Made by a program: the position numbers and the translations under genes | In this document: one piece after another, positions 54,536 to 64,000 of the stretch | How positions within the stretch are numbered: the first letter of the stretch is position 1 | Layout of the letters: each line of letters starts with the position of its first letter | Assembly (NCBI GenBank): GCA_905221605.1 | Contig: CAJNDS010002299.1 | Coordinates: 72,001-136,000, forward strand | DNA length: 64,000 nucleotides | Direction: 5' to 3' | Source of the DNA: Symbiodinium natans | Taxonomy: Eukaryota > Sar > Dinophyceae > Suessiales > Symbiodiniaceae | The notes under the pieces: model-generated | Seen by the model: only the letters and a program-made list of their open reading frames with translations | What the model was told of the DNA's origin: nothing | The model's database searches: none

Positions 54536-55751
54536 TCACGTCCTGCCTTCGATCTGCTTCTTGGCAGCAGAGCTGCTTCGTGGCTTTGACTCGCTCCGTG
54601 GCCGAGGCTTCTCTGCAGCTGGAGCTTCTGCCTCGCAGGCCAAACGCTTCAAATCCCTGAAAAGAGTCGAATAATTCGTGCTAAACATCGGGTTGATGGG
54701 TTGAACATCAGGGTTCTCGGCTCCGGAAACAAGGCTATATGGGGCCCCCTCCGCAACCAAAATAAGGGCCGAGCTGCGCGCTGCGCGGGCACCCTCGGGG
54801 CCGCGTTGCGACAGCGGCTCAGTTGCGTCCACAGGCGCTCCTCTCGAGGATGGGGGCTTCCAACATTCGTTTCCCCCAACAGTCCCCGTCCCCCCCCCCC
54901 CCCTCACCATCGGTCGTAGTGGTCTGTACTGCTCCCAGCCCACGGACCAAGGGAGGGGGGGGAGCACAGGATCAAGAGACCAAAGGACCGGGAGACCAGA
55001 GGGCCAGGCAAACGAAAAAAACCTCCCACATAAAATCTCCATGCAAAACATACTTCCTTTCTTATTTGAAACTTGGCAACCAGGCAGGGCAGCAGGACAT
55101 GCAAAAAGGCGGACAGCCATGAATTCCGGTGAGGTCCTTCTCTCGGAGCAGCAGCTGCACATGTGTTCCTTGGTTGGTGTACCTAGACTGGAGCATCGCC
55201 AGCTCCGACTCCAGGTGCAGGTTCTTGGCTGCCATCTCTGCCTTTTGGCTCGACTCCAGGGACAAGTCCTGCTGCCTTGCTGCAAGTTGGGACCTGGCTT
55301 GCGATGCCTCCGCCAAAGAGTCTTCAAGCGACTGGCGGAGGCGCTGGCACTCAAGCAGCAAGTCGCTGCAAGAGGATGTCAGTTGAGCTTTCTCCTCATT
55401 GGCCAGGCTTGCTGCGGCACTGGTCTCAGCCAGAGCTTGGGCTGATTGGACTAGGGACTCCCGTAGGGCCTCCGCCTCCTCTGTCTTTACTTCTAAAGTC
55501 TGGTGAAGGCTGCGGTTGCTGGAAGAAGCCGATATCAGCGAGGCCTCAGCCATTGCCAGGGCCGCCTTCTGAGTGGCGACATCCTCTTCTGCTGCTGCCA
55601 AGTCCCGGGACAAGCGATGGTTGGCATCCTCAATCTCTTGCCACCGTCCGCCAACAGCCACTGTGACCACAGGAACGGGCGTTGCCATCGGCAAGTTTGT
55701 ATGACTGTAGACTATAGCGATGTCACTTCTGCATAGCTCACAGAAAAACAT
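54536..55751 (-). CDS. Coiled-coil protein, two exons seen
   Basis: Exon 55183-55751 ends at AG|GTACAC and exon 54536-54656 starts after CGACTCTTTTCAG. The phases agree (AG plus G), giving 229 residues with a TGA at 54536-54538. Residues about 36-190 are a long run of Ala, Glu, Leu, Gln and Ser in heptads (for example ANHRLSRDLAAAEEDVAT and SELAMLQSR), a clear coiled coil. The tail is basic and Ser-rich (PRPRSESKPRSSSAAKKQ). The ATG at 55751 follows an in-frame TAG directly, and an ATG at residue 22 or an upstream exon are alternatives. A structural or scaffolding role is likely; nothing more specific can be said. It ends about 300 bases upstream of the phosphatase start, in the same direction. 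Confidence 0.7.
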
Positions 55752-57783
55752 CTAACCGACCCGCTTCTCTTGGGTGTTCAGCACGGTAGGCCTCCCCAAT
55801 ACCCATACCACCCTTGAGCCTTCAACAGCAGCGTGGAAGGCGCCCTGGTCTCGACTTTGACGCTTCAGGCGGAGGGAAACTGCTGGCAGATTATGTGTCG
55901 ATAGGAAGTGCCCACGAAGCAGGAGTTCAATGGCACACACCAAGCAAACTGACAGGAAAGTTCACAGAGGCCATTGGGGCACAAGGCTTAGGCTTTATGG
56001 GTTTCGCTTCGGTTGCGCTTTATGTGAACACCTGGCATTGAAGCCCAAAAAAGGTCATAGCCCCAACGCTGTTCTGCACTCGCTGCCTTGCGAGCCCCTG
56101 TGCTGAATCATTTGCTGAGGGCCCGACTTTGTATAAGCTGCCTGCCTGAAAAGAGCGAGGAAGGTCTGGCTTCGGGTTACGCCACCAGCCACCTTCTGGA
56201 CCCTACCCCCCTAGACTCATGAAGAACGGCCCAGAATGGCTTGTTTTCCTGTTCTTCAAAAGACAACATGTTTAGCTGTCGTTGAGGCCTCCCCTCCCCC
56301 ACCCAGATCAGAAAAGGGCGGGTGCGAACAATGAAGGACGCAACTGGGACACCTGCGCATGGTCAATTAAAACAAGTGCGATCTTCGAAAGTCATGTTTG
56401 CATTTTTGTTGTGTTCTTGGCCATGCCAAGTTGCTGCGCAAAATCACGTAAGTCTTCAAGCACAAGATGCCAGTTTAACTACGCCACTACGCTCGACGAA
56501 AAAAGGTCATGCCGCACAATTAACGTATTTTCCTAAAACGAGGCCTTGCCAGCATCTTCTGAATGGCGTCCAATGGTCCTGGCACACTCAGGTTCAGGGG
56601 GGGGGGGGGGGTCGGGGTTGTCGCTAGGCATGTTTCGGGCATGGGTGCCATAGTATGACATATGATGTAAGCCGCCATAAGCCCCAAAAAATAAACGAAA
56701 GGGTTAGGCCGGGGATTTGGATGCCCTTGGCTCTTGCTAGAAGCAAAAAATCTAAACAAGTGTTCAGTCGCGGAAGCACGTCTTATTATTCTCGCTTCGA
56801 GGTCGCAAGGGTGATGTCATTTCAGAACATGGCCCTCAACTAGCTCACAGAAATTCCTTTAGGTCGCTATTGTGCAATGACGCTACAGAGGAGCATGAAG
56901 TCCAGAACGACGCTCAAATTAACACCCAGAGCTTTTGCAAGGTCGCTGTCCAGTTTCGGCCATGGCCCTTGCCATCAGGGCCAACCAGCTGATGCCTAAG
57001 TTGTCGTACGCAGGCATTAGGCTACCTGGCTTAGAGTCTGAAAAAGAATTCTTCACCGAGGGCTCCACTTCTCAAAGGGACTGCCATCGCGGCAGCTCGG
57101 GTACAGCGTCTTGTCCCAACCTTATCTTGGTGGCTTTTGGGATTCAAGTCCGATGGTTTGCCTCGTTCTTCATCTACATCTCAACTACATAACATCTCGA
57201 ACCACGGTGTGACTGGTTCGGTATCCTTACTTACTCACCCAGGACACCAAACCCTTCCTGGCGCTTGCAACCCTTCTGCAGCAGGCTTTGCAGGAACACC
57301 TGCCTGGAAAATCCTCATCCTTTGACTTTCGCGCAACACAGCGGTCATGTCTAAGGCAACGAGTCCAGCTTACGATATTTCGAGTCACACTTAAGTGCAC
57401 CAAACCCCTTTGGCTTTACGCTTGCCACTTTTGTTGAACCCAGACTTCTGTCCTCATCAGCTGGGGTCGGGGCACACTGCGTTGCACCCTTAGCCTTCTA
57501 AGATCTTGCGTGCCCATCCCGTACCTCTTTATGAGGGGCCTTTTCACGGGCAGACCACGAGCAAGGGAACTAATTTGTTCCAAGATAATTCCTTTGCTTG
57601 GAATCCATGCTAGCGGCGCAAATGAGAGTTCATTCCATTGTTAAACCTCCTAGAGTCTTGCGATCCTTCTGGTGATGGCTCTGAAGCTGTTCGGTCCCAA
57701 AATGGCAAAAGGCAGCATCTTGTTCAGGAGGGCTTCTCAATTAGCAAAAAGAAAACGTCCGAGGGGCAAGCCCGAAATCTGGG

Positions 57784-57870
57784 ATGTTTTTAGTTTTTTC
57801 TAGTTGTTTCTAGTGTTTTCTAGTTTTTTGCTAGTTGTTTTTAGTTTTTTTTTGCTTCTTGTAGTTTTGC
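57784..57870. repeat. T-rich minisatellite (CTAGTTTTTT)
   Basis: Units of CTAGTTTTTT, CTAGTTGTTT and CTAGTGTTTT repeat about six times and fade into TTAGTTT DNA. Confidence 0.85.
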
Positions 57871-60800
57871 CTTGTGTTTCTTAGTTTCTGTTGGTTTTCG
57901 CTTTCCATAATTATTCTTGCTCTAGTTCGGCTTTGCTTGGTTTCCTTTGGTTCTGGCAGCTTCCTTATTGGAGTCGTGGGGTCTTCTGCAGACCAACCGA
58001 GGCCACACGTGGTTCTTTCTGGAAACTCTTTGGTGTGCGACCAGGAGCCATGGAATTATTTAGCTTTACTTAGGTCTGCTTAGCTTTCCTTAGCCTCCTC
58101 AGTTTTGGGCCCATATGCTGAGATATTCCTTCTCGTTTCCTTCACTGCCGAAAAAGCCCTATATATATATATATAGCGGTATGGGATGGGCACCTATGAT
58201 AAGACCTTGACCGGACAGAGCTCCTGGTTCAACAGTCTGCGCCGGGCTTCGGGCTCCCACCCTCGAGGATCTGAAAGCTGTCCCACTCCTCGCAAAAGCA
58301 GCTTCGTTTTGCCACCCGCACTCAGGGTTTGGGATTCTGGGTTTAGTGACCCAAAACGAGAATTCGGCAAAACGAGAATTCGGCAAACCCGCGCGTGAGA
58401 GTTTGGCGGCTGGACCCCTGAGCGCGCACAGGATGGCGAGCTGCCGAAAACATCCACCCTTCATGTAAAGGGTATGGCTTCTAATTTCGCCAATCGTTTC
58501 CTGCAAGCCCTGCCCCCCCAAAATCCTAAAACCTCTTCTAACCTGGAACAGTCCCAAACCCCAAACCCTAAACCTTGCACAACAAGCACTGAGAAACCTT
58601 AGACTTGGGCCTGTTGGCTCAGGCTGACAATGTAGAAGAAATGGGAGCCGTCCCACTTCCTTGGCTTAGTTGAACAGACAGCGCCGTCACTTAGGTGTAT
58701 TACTGAGCCCCTGGCATGTCGTTGCCCTGGAAGTCATCCCAGGTCCTCAGCTGCTGAAGCCATGACTGAGGGAGCAAGTTGTGGCAATATGGCTGAGAGC
58801 ATCATGCGCTCGGCTCCCGGGCCCCATAATCTTGTAACTCTTCGAGCCGAAAACGAAGCACCTGAGCATCGGAGGAGAGCACGGACAGGGAGCAGAGCTG
58901 CCGGAACACCCCTACAGTAGGCCCTACAGGCTCCAGTGTGTGGTGGTTGAAGCCCCCTGACCTTCCGAAACCCCGAGCGCAGAAAGAAAGGCCCGGGGTG
59001 GGTCTATATGGACTATAGGGTACCTATACAGGGTAAAAAAAGGGGGACCTGAGGCCAGGTTGGACCCATATTTTAAGTCCCCTTAAAAGTAGCAAAAATT
59101 GAGGGGCTTTTAGGTAGTATCTGCCCCCCCCCCCCCCCATTGCTAATTATAGCGATTCCTAATACTTAACACGCCCGCAGCTTTTGGCCCATGAACCGCT
59201 ATAGAGGTGGGTTCGATAAGGAGGGCTTTGGGGAGCCGAACGCATTGGCGGCGCTCATTTTGTCCTTCCGGGCTCCTGCGGTCTCCCTGTGGCCAGGCGT
59301 CCTGAAGGCCGGACTGGGACTTTGGCGCTAGCAGAGGCTCCTTTATCATCTTTCGTTTCGAATTTGAGGCTCATAACACTTGGGTTTAGGGCTTAGGAGT
59401 TTGAGGTCTGCCACCCGCCTAAGTAACTCAATTTGCAAGGGACCGCGGACCCGGAGTCACTTCGGGCGATGCTAGGAGCCTCCCTGGCCATCAAGCTGAG
59501 CCCAAACCTCCATTTGTGCGGCATCTGCTGCTACACCCCTGAACTTCAACTTTGCTGTGGCCACCGCCCCGTGCAAGTCTCCATCAACAAACGCACAAAA
59601 CTCCGATTACCCTCTTAGACTCCAAACCCTCGATGGATGCGATCCTAAATCCCGTAGACCCAAGCTCTGACGCCTACTCAGGAGCTCCACAGACCCTTCG
59701 CAACAAAGCCGAGTCCTTGAAGGGCTGGAGCCCGGCGCACCGCCAGCCGCAAACGGGCGGAGCGGCTCCTCACACAGGGCGGAACACAGATACGCGACCT
59801 GCAGAGAACAACCCAGACAGCTCGGTGTTCATGGCATTCGGATTCTGATAGGAGTCCGATTGGTGGTTCAGTGAGAATTCGACAGCACTCCGGCAACCTT
59901 GTGGCCTACACCCAAGAGAGGATTGCATGGCGTTCCATTTTGGGGCTTTGCACTACAGGACCTATATGGAACCCAAGAGATGCTCCGGGCTTTAAGGCCC
60001 TACACCTTCATGGGTGTTCGGGTCCTACTGTACAGAATGGGGTTCAGGGGGTATGTGCTAGGAGCACCTTGCACATTCACAAATAGCCTTCGGGTGTCCA
60101 ACGGCGCCAGCCCTAAGGTTCCTTCCGTCTGTTCTTGCCTCTCGCCCTCTTGCCGAAACCCTGTGCAACTCAACCCTATAAACTATAAACCCTAAACTTC
60201 CAGACCCCCCCCCACCCAACGTACCCCCACAAACAAAGCACACTGAGCCTGGGGTTTCTTGAGAGCTCGGCCAGCCCGGGACGCAGCCCCTTCCGTCTGA
60301 AATTACGGAGGGTTGAGCTCTCTAGGGGTCTAGGCGGTTTAGGGTTCAAGGGTCTAGGGCACATTGGATTGATGTAAGGTCTGATCGCTCACAGGGTTTA
60401 GTGCTCTGCACGAATCCGGTGCGACTGGCGAAAGGGGCGAGGACATGCAATGCTTGTTGGGAATCTGGCTGTCGCCCTCAAGGCTTCAATTCTGCATGGC
60501 TCTACACCCCTTCTCAGCCTCAGACTGCAGGCTGTTCATGAAAGTCGGTACCCCAATATCCAGCACCCTACATGCGAAAACACAAATCAGCAAACACAGC
60601 CAAATCTTCCAAAATTCTCTGCTGATGCCCTCTCACTCCAAAACCTCCAACTCCTCGGACAAGCAGTTTGTTTGCTTCGTTTGGGACCACGCCTGCAACA
60701 CCCATTTTGACTCAAACCTGAAAACCAACCAACTTTTCTACGCCCCAAACAAGCCTTTGGAATCCCCCAAAACAGCTCTGCAAACCCTTGGGAACCCTAA

Positions 60801-60955
60801 AGCAACTCCCATAAACCGAAAAAAAACCCTAAACCTCCTCCTATAAACCCTCTTGGACCTCCCGGCCCGTCGCCGGCAGCCACACGCTGCCATGCCGTGG
60901 AGATGCGCGGGCAAGAGCCTCTCCGCGCACCTCCAGAGTTTAGGGGGATTCTGGT

Positions 60956-60992
60956 TGAGGGTTTAGGGTTTAGGGATTAGGGTTTAGGGTTA
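60956..60992. repeat. Interstitial telomeric tract
   Basis: About four TTTAGGG units with one ATTAGGG variant. Confidence 0.85.
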
Positions 60993-61768
60993 TGTGGAGT
61001 TGGACATAGGGTTTTGAGGTTGATAGGGTTGAAGGCTAGGTTAGGAGGCTGGGTTTAGGATCGGGGCCTAATCACTTCGAATTGACTTTGTTGGCTAACC
61101 ACGTATGAATCGCTGCTGATCCATGCTCCGTCCAAGTAAGTCGGACTTGGCTGTCTACTGATTGCATGTGTAGATACTACATTATGTTGATGCATGAATG
61201 TGTGCAGGTATATACGTACTACATGGTTCGCCTCCCAAACTCGAAATCAAGAGGGATGTCCCAGTGATGTGCAACGGTTTGAGAAGTTCCTCAAAGCGGA
61301 CGGGAAAACTATAATTCAAGTATATTCAAGTGTGTTCTTTCACTCAGAGCAATCCGAAGCTGAGCGCAGGGCTGCCCAGTAGCCATATAGTGCACAGTCC
61401 CAATCCCAGTCCCATACCCACTCCCGACCCTGTTCAACACAAAATGGCATGAACAACCGAGTCTCTTTTTCCCACAAGACTACGACTAAAAACGTTCTCG
61501 AAGCAATAGCTCAGAACCCTACATCCAGCCATTAGGCTTAAACGCAACAAAGAAATTTAAACAACAAAACATTCAATCCACCCTAATAGTCTGCAGAATC
61601 ACCACGATGATCGATGATCCCCTTCAAATCCCTATTATAGACGGCTGCATGACTATAACGGAAGCTGCTTCTACCTGTCGCCTGGAGTCTGAGCAGCAAT
61701 GGGTATCATGGGTAGTCTATATAGGGTTGTTCTAAGGGAATCGAGCTCTCAGGCCCTACTCCTGCTCC

Positions 61769-62457
61769 TCAGGCAGCTGTCCCTGACATGGTGCGCCCTG
61801 TGGTCCAGCGAGCCTTCTTGCGGACGAGGTCGTCCTCTAGCGAGTGGAAGGAGATGATGGCCAAGAGGCCTCCAGCCAGCTTGCGACTACACGAGATGCA
61901 ATGTGCCACCAGACCTGCCAGCATGGGATATTAGGCCCTTATAATCCCCCGAACCAACCCTACAGAGAGGCCCTTTTTTTAGGGGGTTGTACTATATATA
62001 TTTTTTAATGGCCAATGCAGGTGGGGCACTTCATTGTGGTCATTTTTTATTGGTCTGTGATAGCACTGTCCGGTGCTTCATGCCTCGAAATTGCTGTACA
62101 CCGTAAGCCGGCAAAAAATCTTCATGCGGAAACAGGGTGGCCGTCACAAGCGCGAAAGCCCGAGGACTCTAAACTAAACCCGATGGCACTAAGCCCAAAA
62201 GCCGAAAAGTGTAAGGTCCTAATGAGCCCCAAAGCGCGCAAGCACCTACGGATCCCCCAAGGCCTCCCAAGTCCCCAAACACTAAACGTGTATCCTGAAC
62301 CCCCACTGCCACAGCCCCGAAAGCCTGAAGCCCCTCCGAAATCTCCATTGAGCCTCTTTAAGCCCCCTGAAGTTCGAGCTCGACAGGAATTTGGCGCCTC
62401 CTGGAACCAGCACGGACTCCGCTGCCTCGAGCAGCGCCGAAACTGCCGCAAGCTCGC
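61769..62457 (-). CDS. RsmH/MraW-type rRNA (cytosine-N4)-methyltransferase, C-terminal exons
   Basis: Exon 62398-62457 encodes ELAAVSALLEAAESVLVPG and exon 61769-61869 encodes LLAIISFHSLEDDLVRKKAR, ending at TGA 61769-61771. Joined through a GC-AG intron (GGAG|GCGCC to GGCTGGAG|GCC), they read as the family's C-terminal block: E-L, a helix, a PGG turn and the diagnostic SFHSLED. Family members methylate N4 of a cytosine in the small-subunit rRNA decoding site; a eukaryotic copy should act in plastid or mitochondrion. The upstream exons with the SAM-binding site and HPATR motif were not found between 62457 and 64000, so the gene continues through long introns, or this is a fragment. The downstream residues after the motif are shorter than usual. 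Confidence 0.7.
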
Positions 62458-62928
62458 CTCGGCTCTGGGCGTTTTGCTTGCCCCATAAAGTTCATGGCCT
62501 GATTTAATTGGAGTTTAGGAAGTTTAGGATGCTTTAGGGATCTTCAGGGTTTGGGCCGGAGGAATTTGCGGGCACAGGGGGACACTAACCACTGAGTGTG
62601 CACGAGTGCAAAGAAGCGGCGCAGCTGCAGCTTCGCAACCACTTCTCTCGTTTTCCGAACGGCACCCATCTTGCATCGGCCGAAACTAGGGCTGTGAGCC
62701 CAGTGGGCACATGGCGCGGACATCGGCGCCACAGTGCTCGGAACTATAGATTTGCTCAGAACTTCACCCGCTCACAGCTCAGACTTCTGACCGGGAGGTT
62801 TGCGGACATAGTCCTCCTTGGTCAGACTCTATACGCAAGGAAGCCAGGCCATTGACATACCGCAAGCACGGCAACCGGCAGAAGGGCACGCAGAGGGGTA
62901 GGATGCTGTAGGGCAAAAGATGTCAGCC

Positions 62929-63052
62929 CTACAACTTTCGTTTATAAGGTGGCTTGGATAAGCAGGTGGCATGTGCAAGCTGAGCAGCCACAAATGCCTT
63001 CAAGGACTCGAGGTCTCTCTTGCCCCCATACATCTGATGTCTGCCTCCAGAT
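62929..63052 (-). CDS. Thioredoxin/PDI-like C-terminal exon
   Basis: The minus frame encodes SGGRHQMYGGKRDLESLKAF followed by VAAQLAHATCLSKPPYKRKL and a TAG at 62929-62931. The pattern Y-x-G-x-R-x-L-x-x-L-x-x-F-V is the last strand and helix of thioredoxin domains in protein disulfide isomerases. An AG acceptor can be placed before position 63052 or 63033. The active-site CxxC would be in an upstream exon, which I did not find. The assignment rests on one short motif. Confidence 0.45.
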
Positions 63053-63466
63053 CTTTTACTTGACAGCAGTGACTGCGCAGGCATCTCAATCATGCCATGC
63101 CCTACAGCTGCTACCATTTGCTGTCCCACTTTCTCACGTCCTTTATTCTCAACCAAACACCGATTGGCTGGGATTGCCATGCAATTCCACAACCCTTCCG
63201 AGCCTGGATTTTGCCACTCATTTCCTGACACACAAAGCACGAGGCAAGGAAGGAACTGCTGGCAGAACCAATCGCGGGAAGCATTGCAGTTGATTTGTTT
63301 TTCGGGCGTATGATTTTCAGCGCAAGGACTAAAGTTGCATCTGTTGCTTGCTCACTAGCTATCAATGAGCTGAATGAACAAAACCAAATGCTTCATTGTT
63401 GCTATTGTTGTTGCTGTCTAAAAATGAAGGACACCCAAGGAGTCTTAGATCCTTCCAATTCCTTCT

Positions 63467-63490
63467 GCTCGATCCCACTTGGGATCGAGC
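63467..63490. repeat. 11-bp perfect hairpin
   Basis: GCTCGATCCCA, two bases, then TGGGATCGAGC. It overlaps the coding-like stretch near 63420-63530, so it may be only a chance feature of coding DNA. Confidence 0.8.
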
Positions 63491-63539
63491 CATCGAGAAC
63501 AATTGACACGCCCCACGGTGCACTCTGCAAAAACAAGGT

Positions 63540-63640
63540 GGCGGCGCCCGCATGGAGCCGTGCGTTCGGAGATATTTTTGCGCTGAGTGCGATGTGTTGT
63601 GGGTGCAAAACTCGACATAAGCGTACCCTTTGCACGGGAG
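63540..63640 (-). CDS. RNA recognition motif (RRM) exon
   Basis: The minus frame encodes KGYAYVEF, an exact match to the RNP1 octamer pattern [RK]-G-[FY]-[GA]-[FY]-[ILV]-x-[FY]. It is followed by SAQKYLRTHGS, in the position of the second RRM helix (A-x-x-A-L). RRM proteins bind single-stranded RNA through these aromatic residues. The RNP2 strand and exon ends were not found; an intron probably begins soon after RTHGSMRA. The gene would start beyond the right edge or in the upstream 300 bases. Confidence 0.45.
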
Positions 63641-64000
63641 AGCAGCTGTTGGAAGTGTCATCAACAACACTGGAGGGTTAGGCCTCTTTATCGAAAAAAT
63701 GCAATTTCGCTCGGCGCGGTCGGATTTTTCGCGCTTTCTTTCCCGAGGGTCCGGAATTTTAAAGTCTCAAGCTGTGTTTTAAATCTAACATCGTGTTTTT
63801 CCACAGCGCCAGTGCGTTTTGAATCGTGTGTATCTTGCGTTTTCAAGGTGTTTTCGCAGGAGTTATTCGCGGAGTCCTGAAGGGGAGGAGGAAGGGAGTT
63901 TAGAGGTCAGGGTTTAGGTTGGGGGCTCGGGGCTTTGGCCTGGCACCAACGGACGTAATTACCCCCCCTCCGCCCCCCTTCAACCCCAAGAAAAATGCCC

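Larger units (their letters stand above)
55752..61768. other. Gene-poor stretch
   Basis: No gene is supported. At 59170-59335 both strands are open (plus GGFDKEGFGEPNALAALILS), with no domain. A plus frame at 61200-61382 (VQRFEKFLKADGKTIIQVYS) is protein-like but isolated. Poly-C/G runs occur at about 56597-56610 and 59126-59139. Confidence 0.45.
63053..64000. other. Intronic or intergenic DNA around two exon candidates
   Basis: Besides the RRM exon, the minus strand near 63420-63530 has an acceptor CTTGTTTTTGCAG followed by APWGVSIVLDGSIPSGIEQK, a further coding-like stretch ending before a GTGTCC donor. The window ends at 64000 in C-rich DNA, so any upstream exons are out of view. Confidence 0.4.

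Noticed and set aside
57700-57730. CCAAAATGGC, like an inverted spliced-leader core
   Set aside because: Only ten bases match and the flanks differ from the leader, so chance is sufficient.

Overview
The window looks like nuclear DNA of a dinoflagellate (Symbiodinium-like or a related lineage). The reasons are a Ty1/copia element of the type common in these genomes, many interstitial TTTAGGG/CCCTAAA telomeric heptamer tracts, long gene-poor stretches, and split genes whose exons join through both GT-AG and GC-AG introns. No rRNA, tRNA, spliced-leader RNA or CRISPR gene was recognised. The assignment is by eye; no database was searched.

Layout. Positions 1-1780 are non-coding with a telomeric tract and a minisatellite. 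Positions 1786-10058 are one nearly intact Ty1/copia LTR retrotransposon with 368-bp LTRs differing at 2 positions and a 5-bp GTTGA target duplication. It carries a gag with a CCCH zinc finger, and a pol with protease, a 2-oxoglutarate/Fe(II) oxygenase-like domain, integrase and reverse transcriptase. RNase H follows in a shifted frame. From 10 to 48 kb the DNA is mostly intergenic or intronic: short MITE-like inverted-repeat elements, microsatellites, homopolymer C tracts and telomeric tracts, with scattered exon-like open stretches whose products I do not recognise.

The best chromosomal gene is on the minus strand. A histidine phosphatase-like gene (50427-54238) can be modelled as ten exons with consistent phases, giving 520 residues and both catalytic histidines. 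A coiled-coil gene (54536-55751) lies just upstream in the same direction, and a further unrecognised gene is probable at 48289-49734. This head-to-tail order fits the unidirectional gene clusters known in dinoflagellates. Telomeric repeats and a MITE copy lie inside introns of the phosphatase gene.

Near the right edge, again on the minus strand, are two exons of an RsmH/MraW-type rRNA methyltransferase (61769-62457), a thioredoxin/PDI-like C-terminal exon (62929-63052) and an RRM RNP1 exon (about 63540-63640). The point most worth following is the oxygenase-like domain built into the retrotransposon polyprotein, because dinoflagellate DNA carries 5-hydroxymethyluracil and enzymes of this fold make that base in other protists.
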